NCBI RefSeq assembly: GCF_021730395.1 | Contig: NC_069378.1 | Span: 42,235,001-42,299,000, forward strand | Length of the DNA stretch: 64,000 bases | Source of the DNA: Mercenaria mercenaria | Taxonomy: Eukaryota > Mollusca > Bivalvia > Venerida > Veneridae | Reading direction: 5' to 3' | Shown: positions 1-11,835 of the stretch, piece after piece | How positions within the stretch are numbered: the first letter of the stretch is position 1 | Layout: each line of letters starts with the position of its first letter | The notes under the pieces: model-generated | Database searches by the model: none | What the model was told of the DNA's origin: nothing | Seen by the model: the letters and a program-made list of their open reading frames with translations, nothing else | Position numbers and translations under genes: made by a program

Positions 1-2381
1 TGTGCGGCGTATGTCTTTAAAAAATTCACCTACAGTCATGAAACCATGTAAAATTACAGGATATGAGGGTACAAGTGTCATATTTATAGGACACACATTT
101 AGCTTGAATATGTTTAGTACTTTGTTTGAAATGGTTTAACCTGAAACAGTATTTCATTCAATTCACGGCGGACTGATAAGATGACCAGTGTTAGTTTTGT
201 AAACAACTGACAGCTTTCCAACATTATTTGATAGAGGATAACAAAATATTACAGACATATTGTTCCTATCAAATAGTTTGAGCGAAGGTCATCCGCTTTT
301 CTTGCCTACCTAGCAGGTAGGAGATCACCTTATCTTATTCTCTAGGGAAAAGTACACTACAAGTGCGCATATTAGTGTCACATTTTAGTATCATAGTGTA
401 TAAGCGTTTTTATTTCATTTGAAATATCTTTAAAATATTGAGTAATATTTACGGTAGGCAAGAAAATGATCTAATATGTCTGTCGAAGTAAGGCATATGT
501 TCTCCAAATTATCTGGATAGCATCGATAAAAACCTGCTAGCGCCCGGTTCTCCATTCCAAGCTGTCCCTTGACTTTTGGAAAACCTTGTCTTACAAAGGC
601 AGTCATATAAGATCCTTATACGCTCACTATTTCAGTTGAAGTGGTCTGTAAACTAGGCGGGTTGTATTTAACGAACGAAAAATGAAGGACAGAGACGCTG
701 CAGCCACCAGAAAAAAAACCCAGATTTTTTGTTTTAGTGTAAAATAGAAATAACTTTCGCCGAGAGCACTAAAGAGACAATTTCAAAATGTAAAATATGG
801 TGTTCACGGGTGAACAATATTGAACTTACATGTGAAACAAACAAATGTTTTTTTTTGTTGTTGTTTTAGCCATTATGTGTTAGTTTTGAACCATTTGATA
901 GTTTTTCATTGTGCAATTATCAGATATATATTTTACTGTATTATTGAATTTAAATACAGAAAGACATACTGATAACGTATACGTTTTTATCAAAAATACA
1001 CCGAAAACTTACTTTTTGTCAGGCAGGATATAAAAAGAATACGACAAAAACAACAAAAAACAAAAACAAAACAACAAAAAACAAAAAAACAACAAAAAAC
1101 AACAACAACAACAAAAAACAACAAACAAACAATCAAACAAACAAAAGAATTATTTTCTGAAAGGTACATACAGATCTGTCGAATGGCCTGAGTCTTAAAA
1201 AGCACACACACATGCATGCATACACGCACGAAAGCATGTACTCAATAGCTTTGCAGGAAGTAGAGCAAAAACCGAGAAATAGGGTCAGAAGACATAGATG
1301 AATGCATATCTAACATAAGCATCAGCTGAGGAGTTGCTTTCTATTCACTGGAATCTCGGGAACAACATGTCAGGCAAACTAGCGGAACATAGAGATCAAT
1401 TGGAGCAGCCTATAGACAGTAATGTAGCTATCAGGAGACAAACGTAATCAAGACACTAACGAAGCTGTAGCCCAGTTGTTATCATAATAGACCAATGAAG
1501 AATGCCAATATCAAATAGATGTTGGTAAGTGATCAGAATATCGGCAAGAAGGTCTAGATGCGTGCTCAGTATAAAACTATGAACGGTATTGATTTAATTA
1601 AGTATATATATAATGATATATGTTAACAACGAATGTTTCAAACTTTTCCATCAACAAATAATTGTTTATTTGTATGTTCTCTTTAGCCAATTATGAATAT
1701 CGTCCAGATTTCGTCGATATCAGGTGGACTTGTACAAGTCGTATCGGTCTAATGATATCTAGATAATGGCATGTTGGCTGGGAACCTGCTAAATTTGGCG
1801 AAGAGGATCGTTCTACGAAACATGTCCCTCTTAAGATGTAAACAGCATGACAGGAGAGAAACAGTACAGCCGACAGAGATAATAAATGATTACGTGTAAG
1901 ATCTGAAAAGGACGCCATAGCTCATCCGTGCAGTGTGGCTGACCACGTATAGCGTACGAGAAGAAAATGAAGTGGACGAAGAAGAATGACAAAAGAGCCT
2001 TTTATGGTATTTGTTACGTATAGCTTTCCCAGAAACAGTCTCAATCAATTTTAAATTGCATAAAAGCCAAACTTTAATTTTTAATAAATTAATTGTTTCA
2101 TTTTTTATTGGTTGAATACGTTTTAAAATGCATTATTGCGCAATAAATATGCCGATCAAAATTTAAATAAAGCAAACAACAAACCACAGGTTACAGCCGT
2201 TTTGCGTTGCAACAGTTTTTTGTTATGTCTACAATATATGAAACCGTGACAAATGATGTTAGAAGGAAAAGCTTGTTATGAATTTTCCAACTTAGGACAG
2301 GTACGCTTCTAAATGTTTGTTTCCTTGTAGCTCATGTTAAAGTGGACAAATTGTATTTAGCAACACTTTGTACGTGCAAAG
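1..2381. other. Left-edge spacer, gene-poor
   Basis: No coding region is supportable here. From about 400 onward the sequence is recognisably paralogous to about 12000-13750 (for example the GGTAGGCAAGAAAATGATC stretch near 452 and its counterpart near 12036). It is therefore the left part of a segmental duplication. A CAA-rich low-complexity tract fills about 1040-1145 and gives spurious open frames on the minus strand. Confidence 0.7.
590..1200. repeat. Recurrent spacer block, copy 1 of 6
   Basis: A roughly 600-base block that recurs ahead of or between the peptide genes. Landmarks are a GGTCTGTAAACTAGGCGGG-like start, ACATGTGAAACAAAC in the middle and ACACCGAAAACTTAC near the end. Other copies lie near 3600, 9720, 12170, 15100 and 19665. 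It may be an old mobile element or simply spacer copied with the genes; I cannot tell which. Confidence 0.6.
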
Positions 2382-3447
2382 ATGGTTAGCCAAAAACTTG
2401 TTGGCGTTGTTATTTTATTCACCATTATATTGGTTTGTACTTCAGAGCCTGAATGGGATCCGATGACTATAAACATGTGTACATCCCGTCGAATAATTAA
2501 TGGCGCTGCCCACTACATTGGTCTAAGTCTATTTCGGGAATTGTACGCTTACAAAAAGGTATGTTTTGAGTTATATGTTCAAATAATGTCTATTTGAATA
2601 TTTACGAAAATATTATATAATTAATGTTTAATGTAATTAAAATTCATGAATACAAAACACACAATTGAGAGCGAAATAAACAGGACAAAGCTAGTGTAAG
2701 AGCTGTTTCATTACGGAGAACTCGGATTATACAATGTTCCGTTAGCTTAAAGACCCACCACGACCTAGTGACTTATATTTTCCTCCCACATAAACTTGGT
2801 GCAAATCATTCTGATAATACTGGTATAATTAGTCATTTGAAATTTTCAAGTTATATGGCTTTCGATTTAAGCTTTACCTTATAGTTATCATTACGGTGGT
2901 GATGACTTCCGATTGCTATTCTTTTCATGTTAATTCTATATCATTATATTGAATATAAAGCGGTGTGTCCAAATTTCATCCAAATCAGTCAAAATTTGAA
3001 AAATAAAATCAAAATTCCTGTATTTATTTAGAAATGTCGAGGAGTATATGTTTAACAGTCACAACAGCTGATAAGTCACTCAGTGTTGTTACATGTATTG
3101 TATTATTTTTTATTCTTTGGGCATAGAATTCCACTTAATGTTCTATAAAAACAGAGTTAAGAGTAAGCCGGTGCTAGGTGACGTTAGTGATGTTTAAACC
3201 AAGCCTGCTGTCATTGTGATTGGTTGTGTTTTATATATCAAAAGTATTATCTCATAGATCTATTTGCTCAAAATGGGCTCCGCAAATGAGTTGTGCAAAT
3301 GTGGTATTGATATAACAATTCCATCGTACTGCTTGTTTGCAAGGACGTATGAAGAACAGGTTTACACATACAATTTTGCGTATTATGTTACAGAGAATAA
3401 AGACTTGTATCTAGTTACGTCTGAAGGAAAAAATACAATTAGACACG
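2382..3447 (+). pseudogene. A1: broken type A two-cysteine secreted peptide gene
   Basis: Exon 1 (2382-2558, 59 codons) is open. It starts MVSQKLVGVV, has a hydrophobic signal segment at about residues 5-20, then EPEWDPM and the family helix with TSRRIINGAAHYIG. It ends AYKK at a GTATGT donor. The exon 2 counterpart (3394-3447, 54 bases) follows a CAG acceptor and precedes GTACGT, but in the phase 0 used by every other copy it reaches a stop at codon 7. Compared with the A3 copy, one base is lost and one gained within the exon. No exon 3 was found before the next gene. A3 lacks exon 3 too, so the loss probably predates the block duplication. Exon 1 could still be transcribed, but a full peptide cannot be made from what is visible. 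Confidence 0.75.
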
Positions 3448-3599
3448 GTACGTTACAAGTTAGGTTTCCATTGTACACATTAAGTCAATTGCTTTTTGAG
3501 ATATGCATGACACAAGGGACGGACAGACGGGCGGACATAGGCATAAGCGTCCCCCGCGCCACCACCTTAAAAACATCGAAAGGGGGTATAAAAAATGAA

Positions 3600-4160
3600 A
3601 ATGAAAATGCAAAATCTCTCCTCATATAAGGTCCTTATGCGCTAGACACTTCCATTTATGCGGTCTAAACTGGGCGGGCTATATTTAATGAACGAATGAA
3701 GGACGGTATAGACATAGAGGAGACGGTGCAGACATAATGCAAACGGTGCAGACGTAGAGAAAACTTGTTTATTTCAGCGTAAAATACAAATATCTTTCGC
3801 CTAGTAAACTTCAGAGATAATTTGAAACTGTAAAATAAAATATACTGTTCATGAGTGAAAAACATTGATATTACATGTGAATCGAAGACATTTTCACTAT
3901 ATTAAATGTTTTTCATTTGTTTTAACCATTATTTATCAATTGATATTTTTGAACCATTTGATATTGTTTTCATTGTACACTCTTCAGATATATATTTTAC
4001 TGTATTATTTAAATTATGTGCAAAAGATATGTACTGATTATTTATACGTTTTATCAAAAACACATCGAAAACTTTCTTTTGTCAGGCAGGGTATAAAAAA
4101 GAACACGGAAAAAGATCATTGTCTGAAAGGTATATATATTTGTGTCAAATAGCCCGAGTC
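3600..4160. repeat. Recurrent spacer block, copy 2 of 6
   Basis: Paralogous to 590-1200 and 15100-15610. It lies directly after the exon 2 remnant of A1, where exon 3 would be expected. Confidence 0.55.
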
Positions 4161-5198
4161 TTTAAAAGCACAAACACACGCCATACATGTCTGCACGAAC
4201 GCACGAACTCACGAACGCAATAGCTTTGCAAAAAGCTTAGGAAAACACAATTAATGACCGAGAAATAGGGTCAGTAGACAAATAGCAATGCACAGACCAA
4301 GTAGGCTTTAAGAACAGCCAATCATAGAATCATCGTCCTATCCAGCCATACAATATCGTCCAGCTTAAAAACGGATGATCAAAACAAGCTGTATGCCTAA
4401 AAAAAGTTGGGTCATAACCTCTTTCAAGAAAACATTGACGCAAAATCTTACAAAGTGTGTAAATAATATCCCCATAAAAGACAGATTTCGACATCCAGGG
4501 TCTTTAAATATATCCTCACTGACAATCGGATTTCGATATGTCTTTTCAGCCTGTCTGGTTGATTTCTGTACATTGTTTGAAAGTAAAAATAGCATTGCAA
4601 TTCTTAAATTTCATGATTTTCTTACCTCTCCAATGTACAAGCTGTTTTCGTATCAACAACCGGGGAAGTTTTGTGTCAATTCAAGGTTCTGTCAGTCGTG
4701 TGATTAACATTTTGAATGGACATTTCTGACGACCGACGACGTAATTATGGATTTGTACTATGACCACAAGGCTTCTATGTGTTATGCATCATTTCTTCTT
4801 TTTAAGTTTCTACATGTATTTTTGTGACGAGGGTATCGTGTTTTGAATGTTTTGTGCGATGTGTTCAGTCTATCGAAAATGTCCATCCAAAGGAATATAA
4901 ATGGCATGGCAGGAGAGAGGAACAGTATCAGCGACAGAGACGCCATACCAACAGAAGCTTCTGGTGACGTGTAAAATCTGAAAAGACCACGCAAGTCATC
5001 CCTGCAATCTGGTTGTCCGTATAGTGCGTAGGAGAAGAAGATGAATATGGTGACCAAGAAGATAAAGAGCCAATTATTTATAAAAGATGCCTGTTCCTAC
5101 TAACTTTCTCAGTCAATTTTACGATACATGAATGCTGAAATTATAAACTATTCAGTTGTTTCTATTGCAATTTCGATCAAATATGTTTTAAAATGCAC
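4161..5198. other. Spacer between A1 and A2
   Basis: No gene is supportable. Parts (about 4640-5190) are paralogous to about 15800-16190, which supports the block duplication. The small open frames on both strands show no family similarity I recognise. Confidence 0.6.
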
Positions 5199-5395
5199 GT
5201 GCGGTGGTCTAGTGGATAAAGTGTCGGCCGCTCAATCTAGGGGTTGTGGGTTCGAGCCCCACTGAGGTCACGACTATGACTTTTCATATGACACCAGTAC
5301 TGGATTTTCCAGGAAGCGGACTCGAGAGTGGTTACAATAAGCTTGAGGCTTTCATCACAATCGAGCTAAAACAAATTAGTATAAACTAAATGCAC
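5199..5395 (+). mobile_element. tRNA-derived SINE
   Basis: The head has an A-box-like TGGTCTAGTGG near 5212 and a B-box GGTTCGAGCCC near 5250, spaced as in a tRNA-type RNA polymerase III promoter. A non-tRNA body follows with ATAAGCTTGAGGCTTTCATC and GTATAAACTA. There is no CCA-ready acceptor stem, so it is a SINE and not a tRNA gene. It sits in the A2 upstream region; the A4 counterpart (about 16190) lacks it, so it inserted after the duplication or was lost from A4. Confidence 0.75.
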
Positions 5396-5560
5396 GTTTG
5401 TGTAATTAATGCAGGTGTCATGATTTAAGTAAAGCAAACAAGGAAAATAAATAAGATAGATCAGTATTACGTTGCAATAGTTTTTCTAATGTTTACAATA
5501 TGAAACATTGACAGATTACTTTAGAATTTAATATTATTCTTTTCCCATTATTTCCCTAAC

Positions 5561-5568
5561 TTATATAA
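5561..5568 (+). promoter_or_regulatory. TATA box of A2
   Basis: TTATATAAATG lies about 65-70 bases before the chosen start at 5632. The same arrangement (ACATATATAAATG near 16361) precedes A4. A conserved GTTGCAA(T/C)AG stretch lies further upstream in all four A genes. Confidence 0.5.
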
Positions 5569-5631
5569 ATGTTCATGGATTTTTTCTATAGCTATCATTT
5601 TGTATTGAGACAACTCTTCATCTGCGCTGTA

Positions 5632-8273
5632 ATGATGAACCAACAGTTCGTTGGCGTTCTTGTTTTATTCGCAATTATATCCGGTTGTACTTCACAGCCT
5701 GACTGGATATCAATGAGAATAAATACGTATACATCCCGTCGTATTATGGGCGGCGCAGCAGATTACATAGGTCTCAGGCTAGTTCGGGAATTGTATGCTT
5801 ACGAAAAGGTATGTTTTCTTGCTTATGTTAAGATCAAATTAATTTGTATATTTACAAAAAATATACATTGAAATTCATAGATAAACTTTTGAGACGCCAG
5901 GTTTGAGTTTATTTCGTAAAGCTTAGTTTTCACTTCGCTGAAAGCGATGGAAACAACATTAAAATGTTACAGTATTTCATTTTGCCATGGATATCTGAGA
6001 ATTTGCTTTTTGGTAAGTATAATTGCAACATTTAGCTTTTCAAATTCCGTTGTGGATTCTCACTCCGTTAGTCAATGTCCATGACACTTTTTGAAACGTG
6101 TTGTCTCCCATACAAATTGATAAACATCCACCAAAAGGAATAAAGGTTGATTGGTTAGAAAATGAGCCTTTGTGTAAAATGTTACATCGGAAGCTAAGTC
6201 ATAGCATTCGTTTGGATTTTGTATTTGGTAATGAAGTCACTAAGTCAGAAAGCAGTTTGAATTTCTCGCACAATCAAGGCACAAGGTAGGAATAATGATT
6301 CAAATCTTCAATTCACCCTAAACTACTTTATTGAGCAATTGACGTATAAGGTTCTGTCACATGGCTTTTCAATTTTGACCACTATATACTCTACTTCGTC
6401 TTTAATTCTATCAATTTTGCATAGTTTCGATCTATTTCTTTTAGATATGTTTATCTGTCGCAGCAGCAGTCTGTCAATCCTCTCAGTGTGTGTTGCTGTT
6501 AATTATTTCTGATATCTGGAATCATTGTGTCCACTCAGTGTTGCTATTAATTATTTCTGATTTCTGAAATCATTGAGTCCACTCAGTGTTGCTATTAATT
6601 ATCTCTGATATTTGGAAGCATTGAGTCCACCCAGTGTTGCCATAAAATATTTCTGATATCTGGAATCATTGAGTCCTATTAATCATTTCAAATATTTAGA
6701 ATCATTGAGTCCACTCAGTGTTGGGATTAATTATCTCTGATATTTACAATCATTGACTCCATTCAGTGTTGCTATTAATTATTTCTGATATTTGGAATCA
6801 TTGAGTTCGCTCAGTGTTATTGTATAACAGAATTACGCATAAGCCAGTACTAAGGGATTTGAGTGATGTTGCGCGTTTCATTAGCCTCACAGTCTAGATA
6901 TGCATATTGCGTTACTGCTATGATATATACTGAGTCATCTAGAAACGCAACACTTGGTCTAAGTCAATATTTTTTAAACTGATAATTGACAAGAAAACTA
7001 CACTTACTTGATTATTTGGGGGTTTTGGATGATGGTCAGTTTTCTACACGATTTTACAATACTACTACACAAACTTCAAATATACATGTATGAGGAAAGT
7101 ATGAAAAAATCGAGGGAAAAAATGTTGCGTATCTAGTTGTACTGAGCATAGTAATTCCATCTTGTGTCTAGGACGTATGAAGAAAACTGTAGAACAATAA
7201 TACATATATCATATATTTTTGAATATTCTGTTTCAGAGGAATGGACCGTTGTACAGAGTAACATTTGTAGGAAGAAGATCTTTCGGCATGGTACGTTACA
7301 CCTTACATTTACATTTTATACATTGTCAGATAATACAAATGGAAAGTGCCATTGCTATTCCTGGTGATAGCTGTTCTTAATCGATGGCCTCAGGCTTGAT
7401 TCTTTGTGGTAGAATAATCTCTAAGCGGTTGCGTCAATTATAAACGTTGTTTTAACTTAGAATTTATAACTGTTACAGATGGTCTTATACGATAAAATAT
7501 AAACAGAGTGTATGTAAGTTGTATTCTCCCCAAAATACATGTATAATACCTCCGGATAGATCTAAGTTTTACTAAAATTGCGTAAACTATATTTTCAAAC
7601 TGGTAAACTTTGAAAAACATCATCTGTCGGATTTAGATTTTAAACATGGGTTTTAAGTTGTTCGATTTATCCATCGTTTATTAAAATATTTCATATTTAA
7701 CTATTTACTTGAAACGAAGAAAATCCTCATCAAAAGTATTTATTTATATTACATATAAAAATTAATTGTATATGTAGAGCTACGTTCATAATGAAAAAGT
7801 CCTGTTTTAAAACTTCCAGTTTTAGTGGTAGTGCATGTTTATACTGTATTTAGCAATACATGTCTTTACAGTGTGGCATACCAAAGCTAATGCATATCAT
7901 ACCGTAAATACACATGAATTTGTTTATATAATGTTTTAAATAACATTAACTTAATGCAGTCATTTTTTATATTTTCAAATATCAAATTAGGGTATAGTAT
8001 ACCTTTACGTTTTTAAGGGTTTTAGCTAAAATTTGTTTTCGACGATTTTGGTATGTTGATCAGAATCAAAATCTCGTGTAAAGTTATATACAGAATAAAC
8101 CAAAATGCATAGGCATAAGATCCAAACGTGTCTTGTAAAGTGATGTTATATCGATTTTTGACAAACGATGAAATTATCTTTTTCAGATTCACAGGTGTAC
8201 AGCTGAGGTGCACGAGTTTGTCCCTGGCCGGCCAAAAGTGATGTGGTACAGGTGTCGGCCACCAGTTTATTAA
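5632..8273 (+). CDS. A2: type A two-cysteine secreted peptide, apparently intact
   Basis: Three exons: 5632-5808 (59 codons), 7237-7290 (18 codons) and 8187-8273 (28 codons plus stop), all phase 0, giving 105 residues. The start MMNQQFVG is chosen because it aligns with A1 and A4. An upstream in-frame ATG at 5569 exists but lies right at the TATA box. A signal peptide spans about residues 1-21 (VGVLVLFAIISGC), followed by QPDW and a predicted helix with TSRRIMGGAADYIG. Exon 2 reads RNGPLYRVTFVGRRSFGM. Exon 3 reads IHRCTAEVHEF through WYRCRPPVY, with C-x18-C. The mature peptide is basic. AATAAA follows at 8369. The function is unknown; secretion, small size, the basic helix and the tandem array suggest an immune or antimicrobial effector, by inference only. 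Confidence 0.8.
6489..6820 (+). repeat. Minisatellite in A2 intron 1
   Basis: About six imperfect tandem units of roughly 55-60 bases. Each contains GTGTTGCTATTAATTATT, TCTGATATCTGGAATCATTG and GAGTCCACTCA. The counterpart in A4 intron 1 has about four units. Confidence 0.8.
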
Positions 8274-8993
8274 ATGGATGGAACATGCATAATTAAAACC
8301 GACTTTTGGGTCATTTTACAAATGCTTATAAAATAACAATTTTACTTCTTATCAATTTATTTACTGTCAATAAATAAAATTCCGATTATCCTTACTTAAT
8401 GAACCACTAGATCTTCGCTTTTGCTTTAACGAGTCCTGTTTAACTTCAAAGTAATTACTGAAATATGATTGAATCTATAAAAAGCATAGAAAGGAACCAA
8501 GCAATAATAGCAGAATCGGTTTGTGAGAAGCAATAAAATTTACACAACCCTTTAAGGCTGATCACTAGTCACAAGTAGTCCAAATATAAATAGTGCTAAT
8601 CTTTTTTCCTTTCCCAGTGCCTTATCTCAACAGCAACGTGTTTACTTTTACCCTACCGCGTTTCAGAATGTATCACTTTGCATTCTGTCGAAATCGGCAT
8701 GTTCCTATCTCATGCTAGGTAAAAATGGCGGCGTAAGAATTTAATGTCTCGAAAAGAGAAATTGAAAGAAGCGAAAAGTAGTAAATTCAGTGGGATGTAT
8801 TTAACGAACTGTAGTTTTCTTATATAACAGTTAACACCTCCTTTTCTTTTTGTTTTTCTAAAGTAGCAATTTAGTTCTTTATGGGAATATAAGTCTCTGA
8901 AAATCTGATATGCTAGAAAATGTCGAAAAACTGTTCTGAAGTAAGTACATTTTATATGAAATAAAGAACAGCCGGATTTAGTGGTGTTCAGCC
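8274..8993. other. A2 3' flank
   Basis: It holds the A2 3' untranslated region and its polyadenylation signal near 8369. About 8280-8540 is paralogous to 18620-18905. The remainder up to the MITE has no counterpart after A4, and I see no gene. Confidence 0.6.
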
Positions 8994-9573
8994 TTTAAGG
9001 CAGTACTGCACGTTTGATAAACCAGAAGTTATGGCGTTACGTTATTTATCATGGTAGTCTTGACTCGGTATACGGAAATGAAAATCGTTTAATGAATTAA
9101 TGGCAACGCATTAGTAAATTTATTATAAAGGCAACTGTACTATCTCCCTAGAGATAAAATATGATATTGTTAAATTAATGTCTTAAAATCAGCCTATTAT
9201 GTGCGGATCTCTTTCATCATGGCCAAATATCTTTAGGAAAACATTTAAAGCTATATATTTATATTACACCCCATTGTAGATTATATGTTTATTTATGACT
9301 ATGAGAAGTTTCATTAAAACCTACTCGTAGAAAAATTTCTATTCGCGAAAATGTATCAAAATTGTAATTTTCCCATAAACGCCCATTGCGAAAATTTGTA
9401 TGAGGTCTGTTTATTTTTCAAAACAGTCTAGTAAAAATCAGGCATATGATCTCAACATTTTTATTTGCCGAATTTTCTTAGTATATTCTGAAGATTTGAA
9501 AAATCAGATTTTTTTTTGAAATTCTACATTGTAGAAATAATTTTGACGCATACGCGCAGAACTACATTTAAGC
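8994..9573 (-). mobile_element. TTAA-flanked MITE, copy 1
   Basis: A non-coding block of about 580 bases that starts TTAAGGCAGTACTGCACGTT and ends AGAACTACATTTAA, so the ends are inverted repeats of each other. A reverse-oriented relative lies at 53090-53689, another copy at 18915-19493 and a partial copy near 49190-49590. The TTAA ends fit a piggyBac-type target preference, by inference. Orientation is relative to the 53 kb copy. Confidence 0.75.
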
Positions 9574-9719
9574 CCCTAGCACCGGCTTAAGCGAATTGAA
9601 ATGTGTTTGTACATTTTCTCTTTCATGACCATGGTTCTTATAGTATACCTAGGGGTAGGGTATAACATGTTTATTATTAAAGACGAAAACAAAAGCTAAC
9701 AGAAATATAGCTCCTAACA

Positions 9720-10200
9720 AATAGTTCCGTGCGAAGATCATTCGCTTCGCTCGCGGCTTCCATTTAGGTCTGTGAACTTGGTGGGTTTCATTGTATGAAC
9801 CAATGACGGACGGTTTACAGACATGAGGCTTTGTTTCCGTTTAAAATCAAAATCTCATGAACATCAGAAGCAATGTATTAAAGTAAGATTTGGTGTTCCT
9901 GAGTGAAACATGTGTAATCTTACTTGTGAAGAAACATATTTTCTTTTGATTTAAGTTTTTCAATTGTTTTTCAATTGTTTTAATCATGTTTTGTGTATTT
10001 GGTATTTTCACCCATTTTACATTTTTGCCGTGAAACTATCAATATATATTTTCGGTAATTCACTCATATATGTAATAGTTACGTATTATATACGTTTCTT
10101 CTCAATAACTCAATAATTATTTCTTCTAAACTGACGCTTGTTAGACAAACTATGAAAAAGCGCAGCAAGAAAATTATATCTTCTGAAAAATATAAAGTCA
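9720..10200. repeat. Recurrent spacer block, copy 3 of 6 (diverged)
   Basis: A diverged relative of the 590-1200 block. It keeps the GGTCTGTGAACTTGGTGGG start and the TCAATATATATTTT and GACGCTTGTTAGACAAA stretches. It is closest to 19665-20110. Confidence 0.5.
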
Positions 10201-10556
10201 TTGTATTCTTCTTGTGATCCAGTTACTTTTCAGGGAGAGAATATTTAGCTAGCTACCTGGTCCCGATAAGTTAGAAAGACTGCATGTTAATACTTATTAT
10301 TGAGAACTAAAAACAGAACTTTGAGAATTTATGCAAAATTTTGTTGAACCATGTTCAATGTGTCATACAGTTTTCGAGTGTGTATAAGAAGCAGCACTGA
10401 AACCAACTTTATTGGGTTGGTGGATTAGCTATGAATGTGCAACTCGTCTATACAGTTAGGACCTTTGTCCTAATTGGTTTGGTGTATTGTGTGTTCGTAT
10501 AATTTCTCTGTTTGTCCGTCTGTCTCTCTTTCACTCTCTCTCTCTTCATCTCTTTG

Positions 10557-10561
10557 AGAGG

Positions 10562-10603
<42 letters not shown>
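10557..10603 (+). repeat. (AG)n microsatellite
   Basis: An almost pure GA run in the spacer upstream of C1. The paralogous site before C2 carries a similar run at 20477-20531. Confidence 0.95.
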
Positions 10604-10607
<4 letters not shown>

Positions 10608-11172
10608 GGCAGGTTCTACTTTAGTAATTTTATTGGTTCTTTTCTCTACAATCACGAACTTACATAAAGAATTCTGATTTTTTATTATGTGGTTCAAGCA
10701 AAGTCTTGTTGTTGTTGATGAATCATCATAATTATGTAAGCGAATTGCACTATCTTGTTTGAAGCCCGCACTTGTGTGATTTATTTCTTTGTTGTTTTTT
10801 GTTGAACATTTAATTTTATTAGGCATTTATGACAGTCATTTGCCTCTTGAATGTGAATCCGTTTCGTGTAAGGTGAAAAATTCAACATTTTATTGCACAG
10901 CAATTATCAAAGTGCAGGTACAACATCTCTCACCTTGTATTGTAATATTAAAACTACATGTACTATACCCTTTAACTGATGATAATTTCCTTATGATAAA
11001 CAAATTAGAAAAAGTTATACAATCTTGAATTATCTAAAGCCATGTGAGGTCATAAAACATTTCCCGCAACAGAACGAATCTGACATCTTCAACTGAAATC
11101 ACGTTTTGTTCACGGGGCAGTAATATTTAAGGAGGGTCCATACGTGTTTGTTTGTGCTTTCGCCCGAGAACA
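10604..11172. other. C1 upstream region
   Basis: Paralogous to about 20532-21073 upstream of C2 and, less closely, to about 26560-26900 upstream of C3. It contains a TATA-like ATATTTAAGG near 11126. No gene of its own is visible; open frames here are not conserved between the copies. Confidence 0.6.
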
Positions 11173-11835
11173 ATGACAATGGTAAGGTCTCTTGTGATTG
11201 TATTGCTCCTATGTGCCATTTTTTTCGAGTAGTGTTTCTCAGAACCAGTATGATCCTATACCCGTTAACACCAGAACTTCTACGCGTATTATGAAGTGGC
11301 AGCAACTCATATTGGCGTTGAACTAAGCAGGCAAATATCAGCATTTAAAACGGTTAGTACATTAATTAGTAATACTTCCATTTTTTTAAAAAGTAGCTGA
11401 CATTTAAGTTAAACCATCAACGTTCTAAAAAAAGATTTTCACTTAAAAATGTTAATCTAGACTATTTCGAACATTTGTTTTAATTTTGTGGGGTTTAACA
11501 TAACACCGACTCAGTTACATGCCATATGGCGAGTTTTATGGTGACATTATTTTAGGCAAGGACGTGCACCCACGTAGAACCATCGGCAGGGGGAAATGAC
11601 TGCAGCTGATGACCATAACCCTCTCTATCAAGGATGCTTATTCCAACGGATGAGAATAAGATCCGACATCTCGCATCTTTTATGTTTCATTTTGAATATC
11701 CAACAAGTTAAAAACCCGCCAAAATTGAAATATTGCGAAGTTTTGATTTGTTGATATCGTACCTTATATAAACGCGTTTTAATGGAACCCACTGTTGCTG
11801 GTGGATACTCGACTCGTTGGAGTTGTTTGCGGTAA
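11173..11835 (+). pseudogene. C1: broken type C two-cysteine secreted peptide gene
   Basis: The exon 1 remnant spans 11173-11352, from ATGACAATGG to a GTTAGT donor. Relative to C2 and C3 it has small insertions and deletions. One puts a stop after the signal region (TTCGAGTAG) and another lies after CGTATTATGAAG, where a base is missing before GTGGCAGC. Exon 2 is absent. A deletion joins intron 1 directly to the middle of exon 3 near 11780, leaving the tail ATGGAACCCACTGTTGCTGG to the TAA at 11833-11835. The C2 counterpart of the missing piece is about 21753-22789. This is a clear host pseudogene. Confidence 0.85.

Noticed and set aside
990-1229. 79-codon open frame on the minus strand rich in Phe, Val and Cys
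   Set aside because: It is the reverse reading of a CAA-rich low-complexity tract and is not conserved in the paralogous region.
5205-5275. tRNA gene
   Set aside because: A- and B-boxes are present but the acceptor stem does not form and a long SINE body follows.
5569-5631. Upstream in-frame ATG extending A2 (and likewise 16372 for A4)
   Set aside because: It lies at the TATA box, and the aligned start in A1 and A3 is the later Met, which gives a standard signal peptide.
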